Shown: in pieces, positions 8,965 to 16,338 of the stretch
How the letters are laid out: every line of letters begins with the position of its first letter
How positions within the stretch are numbered: the stretch's first letter is position 1
NCBI GenBank assembly: GCA_902780695.1
Contig: CACZGM010000001.1
Span: forward strand, 1-64,000
Direction of reading: 5' to 3'
Length of the DNA: 64,000 nt
From: an uncultured Ruminococcus sp.
GTDB lineage: Bacteria > Bacillota > Clostridia > Oscillospirales > Ruminococcaceae
Program-made: the position numbers and the translations under genes
The notes under the pieces: generated by a model
What the model was told of the DNA's origin: nothing
What the model saw: only the letters and a program-made list of their open reading frames with translations
Database searches by the model: none

Positions 8965-9995
8965 ATGGGGAGAAGAGCAATTTTTGGCAAGCGATAAGAG
9001 CAGTATGTATCTTTGCTGTCATTATGATTCATTGCCCTAATGGCACATCCTTAGATCAAGGTTCCATTCAGTTTTGGCTTTATATACTCATCAGGAGTTT
9101 AATCAACTTTCCGGTAGCTGTATTCATTTTTATGGCCGGATGGTTTGTTAATCGACAAAAAGTATTTAAAGACTACAAAGCCTATATGATATGTTGGGAG
9201 TTGAGGCTGCTAATACCATATCTACTTTGGTCGACCGTCTATTTTCTGATTTCCTATGTGCGGGGTGAAGCAATAACACCGCTGACAGTAGTTAAGAGAT
9301 TGCTTATAGGAAAATCTGCAGGACCATTTTACTACATCATTGTAATGCTTCAATTAACTTTGATGACGTACTGGCTTTGCAAAATTCATGACAACATTAA
9401 AAAGAAGGCATTGGTGTATGTAATGCCTCCGGTTATGTTAGCAATTATATACTACATGGCTATTAGCAAAGATTCTATTCCATGGTGGTGCGATACCTTG
9501 TTCCCAGTATGGATAGGGTTCTATTTCCTTGGTATTCAGGTTCAAAAAGGTGATAAAAAGATAGAGTCATTGTTAACGAGAATTGGTTCTTTACCATTTG
9601 TGATTTTGTTTTTCATAGTTAACTTATTGGAAAGCATTATTCTTGTCAGGAATGGAATACCGTTTACGCTTTCTGTTAGTCAGAATCGTGTGGGTGGTTT
9701 TTTGTTCGCGCTATCGCTCATTGGGTTGTTCTATAGATATAGAAGCTCGCAGATTAATAGCAGGATCATGATTCGAATTGGCAACAATTCATATGGCATT
9801 TTTTACATTCATTGCTTTTTTATAATGATAATCAATGGCGTTTTATCGCGTATTATCGCTTCTGAATTGTGGGTTCCTCGGTTTATTATCGCGTTTATTT
9901 TGACATTGGTTTGCTCGGAAATTGTAATCAATCTTATGCGAGGCATTGCTAAGAAACTGAATATTGAACCCTGCTTAAAATTCATTGGATTCTAA
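8965..9995 (+). CDS. Acyltransferase 3 family protein, 5' end frame-disrupted
   Basis: A membrane acyltransferase of the acyltransferase-3/OafB type, which O-acetylates or otherwise acylates surface sugars. The main frame is open from 8964, directly after the flippase stop. Its first residues, FWQAIRAVCIFAVIMIHCPNG, match the family's conserved N-terminal helix with its His. However, no start codon lies in this frame before ATG 9024, which sits inside that helix. An ATG at 8965 is in the neighbouring frame. One extra T in the T5 run at 8981-8985 would join it to give MGRRAIFWQAIRAV, a convincing N-terminus. So the gene has either a 1-base deletion or a sequence error. About ten hydrophobic helices follow. 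Confidence 0.75.
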
Positions 9996-10106
9996 AATGA
10001 ATATCCTATGATGAAAACAATGTTCCAAATACAATCTTTCCGCGTGTGGCAATGAACGTGAGCATATTTTTCATTGAAAATGGCTGCAAGGTTATAGGTT
10101 TTATTC
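9996..10106. other. Short spacer before the insertion sequence
   Basis: Nothing gene-like is visible. The last 8 bases, TTTTATTC (10099-10106), nearly match TTTTATTT at 11585-11592 beyond the other end of the insertion sequence. They may be its target duplication with one mismatch. Confidence 0.4.
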
Positions 10107-10178
10107 GACCCTATGAAAAAAGTCTGTAAAAACTCAGCCAACTGTGGTATAATAAAAATACACGGGAGGCTGATTTTT

Positions 10179-11401
10179 ATGGGAAGAAAAAGAATACCGA
10201 TAAGCGAGGGCAAGAAGAACATAATCAGTATGCTGTTTGAAAAGTACAATATTGAGACAGCAGAAGATATTGAAAATGCGCTAAAAGACTTGCTCGGGGG
10301 TACAATTGAGGAGATGCTGGAGTCTGAAATGGACGAGCATCTCGGGTACAAGGAATACGAGCGTTCAGATAACACGGATTCCAGGAATGGCAAGAAAACA
10401 AAGAAGGTTCGCAGCAAGTACCGAGAAATCGAGATCGCAGTGCCTCAGGACAGGGACGGAACCTTCGAGCCTAAAGTCGTGAAGAAGCGTCAGAAGGACA
10501 TTTCCGGTATTGAGCAGAAGATCATATCGCTGTATGCTAAAGGCATGACGACCCGGCAGATCAGCGAAACGATTGAAGACATCTACGGGTTCGAAGTCAG
10601 CGAAGGCATGGTTTCGGACATCACCGACCGACTGTTACCGCAGATAGAGGAGTGGCAGAACCGTCCGCTTGATGAAGTCTATCCGATAGTGTTCACAGAT
10701 GCAATTCATTTCTCGGTACGTGATAACGGACAGATCAAAAAGCTTGCAGTATATGTGATTCTTGCAGTAAATCTCGAAGGCAAGAAGCAGGTACTGTCGA
10801 TACATATCGGAAAAAATGAGAGTGCCAAATACTGCCTGGGAGTTCTGAACGAGCTTAAAAACCGCGGCGTAAAGGATATTCTTGTGATTTGTGCAGATGG
10901 ACTGACAGGTATGAAGGAAGCGGTCGCAGCCGCATTCCCGAATACTGAATTGCAGCGGTGCATAGTTCATCAGGTCAGAAATACGCTGAAGTATGTCGGT
11001 GAGAAAAACAAGAAGGAGTTTGCCGCAGACCTCAAAAGATATACCACGCGCCCTCCGAAGATGCTGCACAAAAGCAATTAAAGGCTGTAACCGAAAAGTG
11101 GGAGAAAGAATATCCAAATGCGATGAAAAGCTGGCATACCAACTGGGATGTTATCTCTCCGATTTTCAAGTTCTCGGCACAGGTCAGGAAGGTTATATAC
11201 ACTACCAATGCGATAGAAAGCCTGAATAGCTGCTACCGCCGTCTGAATAAGCAGCGGAGCGTCTTTCCGAGCGATACGGCTCTTCTGAAGGCGCTGTATC
11301 TTTTAACCAATGAGATCACGAAGAAGTGGACGATGCCGCTCAGAGACTGGGGTAAAGTGCTCGGCGAGCTTGAGATCATGTACCCGGACCGGCTCGGCTG
11401 A
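10179..11401 (+). pseudogene. IS256-family transposase, frameshifted
   Basis: A Mutator-type DDE transposase split into two frames. The first frame (10179-11081) starts at ATG after GGGAGG and carries the catalytic Asp regions VFTDAIHFSV and ICADGLTGM. It then runs out of frame at about 11037-11041. From there the correct continuation (IYHAPSEDAAQKQLKAVTEK... to YTTNAIESLNSCYRR with the catalytic Glu) is in the -1 frame and ends at 11401. One missing base near 11038 explains this. Joined, the protein would be about 408 residues, full length for the family. No canonical slippery heptamer is present, so a mutation or sequencing error is more likely than programmed frameshifting. Confidence 0.85.
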
Positions 11402-11406
11402 GCCGC

Positions 11407-11461
11407 CGCAAATCAGCCGGTCTGCATTCTGCTGCGCTCCATTCCGAACGGCTGATTTGCG
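11407..11461. terminator. Hairpin at the 3' end of the insertion sequence
   Basis: The 13-bp arms CGCAAATCAGCCG (11407-11419) and CGGCTGATTTGCG (11449-11461) are perfect inverse complements around a 29-base loop, 5 bases after the transposase stop. There is no T-run, so it may protect the element from read-through or fold in the transcript rather than act as a classic terminator. Confidence 0.5.
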
Positions 11462-11683
11462 CTGAACCTTGACAATTGGCAGTGTACATTGTATACTGTA
11501 AAAAGAACGGAGCAGCTTTCATGCTGCCCCAACGTTTAGTTTTTATCACAGTTGATGATTTTACAGAAATTTATTCACAGATCCTTTTATTTCCACATTA
11601 CCCCACAATATATTTGTGAGCGGAACATTATCGATCATATTTTGAACAACCATTAGTATTTCATAGAAGGGAAAACACCTAAG

Positions 11684-12580
11684 ATGAGCCTTGAAAGAAC
11701 GCAATTTGAAATTCTGACAACTTTGACAGAATCAAAAGTCCCGTTAACTCTGCGTAAAATTGAGTATGCCGCAAAACACTCACTTGGCATGATCAATCGC
11801 ACTGTTACGGAACTTACTGAAGCCAGATATATGGAGGACGGAAAGATAACAAATTCCGGTTTAACAGCCCTCGAACCTTACAGAGCAAAACGTGCTATTT
11901 TCATAGCAGCCGGTTTTGGTTCGCGGCTTGTGCCTATCACACTGAATACTCCTAAGCCTTTAGTCCGTGTGCATGGAGTGCGTATTATTGATCGTCTTAT
12001 AGATGCTTGTCTTGAGGCAGGAATAAACGAAATATATATAGTCCGCGGGTATCTTGCAGAGCAGTTTGATCAACTTTTGTACAAGTATCCAATGATTAAG
12101 TTTTTAGAGAACCCGATGTACAATGAAGCAAACAATATAAGCTCATCATTGGTTGCGAGACATATGCTGTCAAATGCATATGTATTTGAAGCGGACTTGT
12201 TGATCTCTAATCCGGCTATCATAAAGAAATATCATTACACATCTGATTTCCTGGCGATAAAAAAAGATCGCTCCGATGATTGGTGCTTCAAGGTCAAAGA
12301 TGGAGTCATAGTCGAGGAAAAAGTCGGCGGTGAAGGTGATGATATATGGCAGATGGTTGGTATCAGTTATTGGAATGAAGCCGACGGTCATAAACTATCA
12401 AAAGACATTGCAGACGTGTATGCAAGCCCGGGAGGAAAAGAACGTTACTGGGAGCAGGTTCCGCTGGTATATCGAAAAGATCGCTATGCGGTTGAAGTAA
12501 GAGAATGTCATGATGAAGACATCGTTGAGATCGATACATTCAATGAGCTTAAAGCTATCGATAAGTCATACGATGTATAA
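11684..12580 (+). CDS. pntC: Winged-helix/nucleotidyltransferase fusion, probable CTP:2-aminoethylphosphonate cytidylyltransferase
   Basis: A 298-residue protein in two parts. Residues 1-65 look like a winged helix-turn-helix (FEILTTLTESKVPLTLRKIE ... GMINRTVTELTEARYM). Residues 68-298 are a sugar-nucleotidyltransferase-fold domain with the signature AAGFGSRLVPITLNTPKPLV and the acceptor-metal region FEADLLIS. This domain is LicC-like (phosphocholine cytidylyltransferase). Because it leads an operon that makes 2-aminoethylphosphonate, the inferred reaction is CTP + AEP to CMP-AEP, as for PntC. The winged helix could make it a trigger enzyme that senses nucleotide or AEP. Phosphocholine or phosphoethanolamine as substrate cannot be excluded. 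GAAGGG precedes ATG 11684. Confidence 0.75.
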   Translation: MSLERTQFEILTTLTESKVPLTLRKIEYAAKHSLGMINRTVTELTEARYMEDGKITNSGLTALEPYRAKRAIFIAAGFGSRLVPITLNTPKPLVRVHGVRIIDRLIDACLEAGINEIYIVRGYLAEQFDQLLYKYPMIKFLENPMYNEANNISSSLVARHMLSNAYVFEADLLISNPAIIKKYHYTSDFLAIKKDRSDDWCFKVKDGVIVEEKVGGEGDDIWQMVGISYWNEADGHKLSKDIADVYASPGGKERYWEQVPLVYRKDRYAVEVRECHDEDIVEIDTFNELKAIDKSYDV

Positions 12581-12745
12581 ATCATAATGATTGCTCAGAA
12601 TATTGGTATAATGATCCGTAGATTTGAACACGGGTCTTTCTTTAGAATCTGAAATTCAGGATCTGTTATGATTCTGTTCAAATTCAGAACCGAAACTAAT
12701 GAAATTAAACGATATTAAGAAATAATGAACAAAGGAGCGTTAACA
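12581..12745 (+). other. Leader between pntC and the AEP transaminase
   Basis: An AT-rich gap of 165 bp, much longer than the 12-13 bp gaps in the rest of the operon. It contains TATAAT at 12607-12612 but no -35 box at proper spacing, so an internal promoter is possible but unproven. AAGGAG at 12732-12737 is the ribosome binding site for ATG 12746. Confidence 0.35.
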
Positions 12746-13879
12746 ATGGAGCCTATAAAAAGAAATATTCTGCTTAACCCAGGTCCGTCAACAACTACCG
12801 ATACGGTCAAGTATGCACAGGTCGTTCCGGATATCTGCCCGCGGGAAAAAGAATTCGGCAATCTGATGAAAGGTTTGAGAGAAGATCTTGTAAAGATAGT
12901 TCACGGCGATACCCAAAAGTATACCAGTGTTCTGTTTTGTGGTTCAGGTACTATCAATATCGATGTATGCATAAACAGTCTGCTGCCGGAGGGAAAGAAA
13001 ATTCTTGTTATCAATAACGGCGCATACAGCACGAGAGCGGTCGAGATATGTCATTATTACGGTCTTCCCCATATTAATCTTCAATTCCCTGTAGATCAGC
13101 GCCCGGATCTTGAAAAGATCGAGGAAACGTTAAAAGCCAATCCGGATATAGGACTGATACACACCACTCACAACGAGACGGGTACCGGTATTCTTAATCC
13201 TATCCGTGAGATCGGCGCACTTGCACACAAATACGGAGCAATATTCACTGTGGATACAACAAGCACTTATGCTATGCGTCCTATCGATATAGAAAAGGAT
13301 AATATAGATTTTTGTATGGCAAGTGCTCAGAAGGGGCTTATGGCATTCACCGGACTCAGTTTTGTAGTCGGTAACAGATCTATAATTGAAAAGAGCAAGG
13401 ATTTCCCGAAACGCTCCTATTACTGCAATCTGTATTTGCAATATGAATTCTTCGAGAAAACAGGTGAAATGCACTTCACACCGCCTGTTCAGACTATATA
13501 TGCAACATTACAGGGACTCAAAGAGTACTGGGCGGAAGGCGAAGAGGCGAAATGGGCTCGGCATACCCGTGTGTTTAACGCTATAAACACAGGATTGGAT
13601 GAACTTGGATTCCGTCAGGTAATAAAGCCGGAGTGGAGAGCCGGACTTGTTGCTTCTGCAATTTATCCCGATGATCCGAACTGGAGTTTTGAGAAAATAC
13701 ATGATTATTGTTATAAACGCGGATTTACAATATATCCCGGAAAGATAAGTACGACAAATACTTTCCGCCTGTGTGCTCTTGGCGCGATAGATGAAGTTGA
13801 TATAAAAGACTTCTTTGTTGTGTTCAGGGAAGCACTTAAAGAGACTGGTGTTCAGACTCCGGTTGTATATAAGAATTGA
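12746..13879 (+). CDS. aepZ: 2-aminoethylphosphonate aminotransferase
   Basis: A PLP-dependent class V aminotransferase of about 377 residues. It converts phosphonoacetaldehyde plus an amino donor to 2-aminoethylphosphonate, or the reverse. The N-terminus RNILLNPGPSTTTDTVKYAQ is the hallmark of the PhnW/AGAT group. The Schiff-base lysine is expected at Lys196 in SAQKGLMAF, and TTHNETGTG and VDTTSTYAM line the cofactor site. ATG 12746 is preferred over ATG 12725 because AAGGAG lies 8 bases before it. Position next to PEP mutase and decarboxylase points to the biosynthetic direction. Confidence 0.88.
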   Translation: MEPIKRNILLNPGPSTTTDTVKYAQVVPDICPREKEFGNLMKGLREDLVKIVHGDTQKYTSVLFCGSGTINIDVCINSLLPEGKKILVINNGAYSTRAVEICHYYGLPHINLQFPVDQRPDLEKIEETLKANPDIGLIHTTHNETGTGILNPIREIGALAHKYGAIFTVDTTSTYAMRPIDIEKDNIDFCMASAQKGLMAFTGLSFVVGNRSIIEKSKDFPKRSYYCNLYLQYEFFEKTGEMHFTPPVQTIYATLQGLKEYWAEGEEAKWARHTRVFNAINTGLDELGFRQVIKPEWRAGLVASAIYPDDPNWSFEKIHDYCYKRGFTIYPGKISTTNTFRLCALGAIDEVDIKDFFVVFREALKETGVQTPVVYKN

Positions 13880-13892
13880 GAGGACAAAAACA

Positions 13893-15191
13893 ATGAAAAC
13901 CGTTTATACCTGCTTCTGCACTGATATTATCCATGACGGTCACCTTAACATCATCAAGGAAGCACATAAGATAGGAAAGGTTATAGTCGGCTGCCTGTCT
14001 GATGAAGCGCTGATACGATACAATAAATTCCCGACTATAGGTCAGGAGGAAAGAATAAAGCTCTACCGTTCTATTGACGGAGTCGAGGAAGTCGTCATTC
14101 AGAATGATATGCTATACGACGATGCTATCACACTTATTCAGCCGGATTATGTCATTCATGGAGATAACTGGAAGGAAGGTCCTGAGAAAGCGATACGCGA
14201 TCATGTGGAAAATCTGCTGAAAGCGTATGGCGGTAAATTGGTAGATATTCCTTATACGTATAACGAGAAGGTAAAGAAGATAGATATGCAGCTTCGTGAG
14301 AAGCTTGCCATGCCTGAGTACAGAAGAAAAAGACTCCGTCAGCTGATATCCATGACTCCGATCGTAAAAGTCATGGAGGCTCACAGCGGGTTGACCGGTC
14401 TGATAGTCGAAAAAACTGTCATTGAAAGCAGTGATGGAAAATTAGATCAGTTTGATGCTATGTGGATCAGTTCTCTTTGTGATTCAACAGCGAAAGGAAA
14501 ACCGGATATCGAGCTTGTAGATATGACCTCTCGCTTCCGAACGATAGACGATATAATGGAAGTTACAACAAAGCCGATTATATTTGACGGAGACACCGGC
14601 GGACTTACCGAACATTTCGTATATACTGTAAGAAGTCTTGAACGTATGGGCGTAAGCGCAATTATTATTGAGGACAAAAAAGGTCTGAAGAAAAACAGCC
14701 TTTTCGGCACCGAAGTCAAGCAGACGCAGGCAACCATTGAAGAGATGAGCGCAAAGATATCGGCGGGCAAGAAAGCACAGCTTACCGATGATTTCATGAT
14801 AATCGCCCGTATTGAAAGCCTCATACTTGAAAAGGGAATGGAAGACGCGCTTGAAAGAGCAAGAGCGTTCGTAAAGGCTGGAGCTGACGGAATAATGATA
14901 CACAGCCGTAAGAAAGATCCTGCCGAGATCATTGAATTCTGTGACAGGTTCAGAAAAGAAGACAGCAAGACTCCAATTGTTGTCGTTCCGTCCAGCTTTA
15001 ATACTATCACAGAGGAAGAACTGGCAGAGCACGGAGTTAATATCGTCATTTACGCTAATCAACTCACAAGGTCAGCGTTCCCGGCAATGCAGCAGACTGC
15101 AATAGATATTCTGAAATATCACAGAGCAAAGGAAGTTGATGACAGGTTGATGCCGATCAAGCAGATAATCACACTGATAGACGAATTGTAA
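13893..15191 (+). CDS. aepX: Phosphoenolpyruvate mutase with N-terminal nucleotidyltransferase-like domain
   Basis: A 432-residue fusion. Residues 1-130 form a cytidylyltransferase-like domain with the HxGH-type motif HDGHLNII and a late IRYNKFPTIGQEER segment. Residues about 140-432 are PEP mutase of the isocitrate-lyase superfamily, which isomerises PEP to phosphonopyruvate and makes the carbon-phosphorus bond. The diagnostic EDKKGLKKNSLFG is intact and discriminates PEP mutase from the lyases; DGDTGG and ARIESL are the metal and substrate loops. The start at ATG 13893 follows GAGAGGA; it sits 13 bases after the transaminase. What the N-terminal domain activates is unclear. Confidence 0.92.
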   Translation: MKTVYTCFCTDIIHDGHLNIIKEAHKIGKVIVGCLSDEALIRYNKFPTIGQEERIKLYRSIDGVEEVVIQNDMLYDDAITLIQPDYVIHGDNWKEGPEKAIRDHVENLLKAYGGKLVDIPYTYNEKVKKIDMQLREKLAMPEYRRKRLRQLISMTPIVKVMEAHSGLTGLIVEKTVIESSDGKLDQFDAMWISSLCDSTAKGKPDIELVDMTSRFRTIDDIMEVTTKPIIFDGDTGGLTEHFVYTVRSLERMGVSAIIIEDKKGLKKNSLFGTEVKQTQATIEEMSAKISAGKKAQLTDDFMIIARIESLILEKGMEDALERARAFVKAGADGIMIHSRKKDPAEIIEFCDRFRKEDSKTPIVVVPSSFNTITEEELAEHGVNIVIYANQLTRSAFPAMQQTAIDILKYHRAKEVDDRLMPIKQIITLIDEL

Positions 15192-15204
15192 GGAGTAAAA
15201 ATGC

Positions 15205-16326
15205 ATGAAAGTTGAAAAACTTGTTGAAATAATCGGCTCCGACTTCTACACCGGAGTCCCGGACAGTCAGCTGAAAGCTCTCTGCAACTATCTCATGGAC
15301 AGATACGGCATTGATCAGAAGCATCATATAATTGCAGCAAACGAAGGCAACTGTACAGCACTTGCGGCAGGTTATCATCTTGCCACTGGAAAAGTGCCGG
15401 TCGTATATATGCAGAACAGCGGAGAGGGAAATATCATAAATCCCGTTGCAAGCCTTCTGAATGACAAGGTCTATGCAATCCCGGTAATCTTCATTGTTGG
15501 CTGGAGAGGTGAACCGGGAACACACGACGAACCACAGCATATCTATCAGGGCGAAGTCACGGTTAAACTGCTGGAAGACATGGATATAGCAACATTCGTT
15601 ATCGGCAAGGAAACGACAGAAGATGAGGTATCTGCCAAAATGGATGAGTTCAGATCTATACTTGCAAAGGGAAAAGATGTTGCATTTGTTATCCGGAAAG
15701 GTGCTTTGACAGATGCGCCTGAGGTCGTGTATAGCAACAATAACACAATGGTTCGCGAGGAGATAATAAAGCACATTGTCAAGGCGAGTGGGGATGACCC
15801 AATTGTATCGACAACCGGAAAAGCAAGCCGGGAACTTTTCGAGATAAGAGAAGCAAACTGTCAATCTCACAAGTACGACTTCCTTACCGTGGGTTCTATG
15901 GGGCATTCTTCTTCTATCGCTCTCGGAGTTGCATTAAACAAACCCGATACCCGGATATGGTGCATAGACGGTGACGGTGCGGTACTTATGCACATGGGAT
16001 CAATGGCGGTCATCGGTGCTAACAAGCCGAAGAATCTCATACATATCGTTATAAACAACGGCGCGCATGAGACAGTCGGCGGAATGCCCACTGTTGCTGG
16101 GAACGTTGATCTTGTTGCTGTTGCGAAAGCCTGCGGATATCCCAATGCCGTATGCATTGACAATTTCGATGCTCTTGATAAAGAACTTGAAGCCGCAAAG
16201 CGCAGAAATGAATTGTCACTTATTGAGGTAAAATGTTCTATCGGTGCGAGATCAGATCTTGGAAGACCGACTACTACAGCTCTCGAAAACAAGCAGAATT
16301 TTATGGAATATCTGAAGACATTATAA
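15205..16326 (+). CDS. aepY: Phosphonopyruvate decarboxylase
   Basis: A 373-residue thiamine-diphosphate enzyme that decarboxylates phosphonopyruvate to phosphonoacetaldehyde, the step that makes C-P bond formation irreversible. The N-terminal Pyr domain has FYTGVPDSQLKALC and NEGNCTALAAGYHLATG with the catalytic Glu. The C-terminal PP domain has the ThDP motif from GDGAVLMH to INNGAHETVGG. AAGGAG at 15190-15195 precedes ATG 15205, and the gap to aepX is 13 bases. It completes PEP to AEP with the two genes upstream. Confidence 0.92.
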   Translation: MKVEKLVEIIGSDFYTGVPDSQLKALCNYLMDRYGIDQKHHIIAANEGNCTALAAGYHLATGKVPVVYMQNSGEGNIINPVASLLNDKVYAIPVIFIVGWRGEPGTHDEPQHIYQGEVTVKLLEDMDIATFVIGKETTEDEVSAKMDEFRSILAKGKDVAFVIRKGALTDAPEVVYSNNNTMVREEIIKHIVKASGDDPIVSTTGKASRELFEIREANCQSHKYDFLTVGSMGHSSSIALGVALNKPDTRIWCIDGDGAVLMHMGSMAVIGANKPKNLIHIVINNGAHETVGGMPTVAGNVDLVAVAKACGYPNAVCIDNFDALDKELEAAKRRNELSLIEVKCSIGARSDLGRPTTTALENKQNFMEYLKTL

Positions 16327-16338
16327 GGGGTAAATATT

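Larger units (their letters stand above)
10107..11584 (+). mobile_element. IS256-family insertion sequence
   Basis: An element of about 1.48 kb, the usual IS256 size, carrying one Mutator-type transposase gene. The imperfect terminal inverted repeats are about 25 bp: the left end (10107-10131, GACCCTATGAAAAAAGTCTG...) pairs with the reverse complement of 11559-11584, sharing a common core CTGTAAAA and about 20 of 24 aligned positions with two gaps. The flanking octamers TTTTATTC and TTTTATTT fit the 8-9 bp target duplication of the family. A hairpin at 11407-11461 lies just after the transposase. The element sits exactly between the polysaccharide genes and the phosphonate operon. Confidence 0.8.

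Noticed and set aside
11030..11045. Programmed -1 frameshift in the transposase
   Set aside because: The site reads C-AAA-AGA; it is not a canonical X-XXY-YYZ heptamer and has no strong downstream structure visible. A base deletion is simpler.
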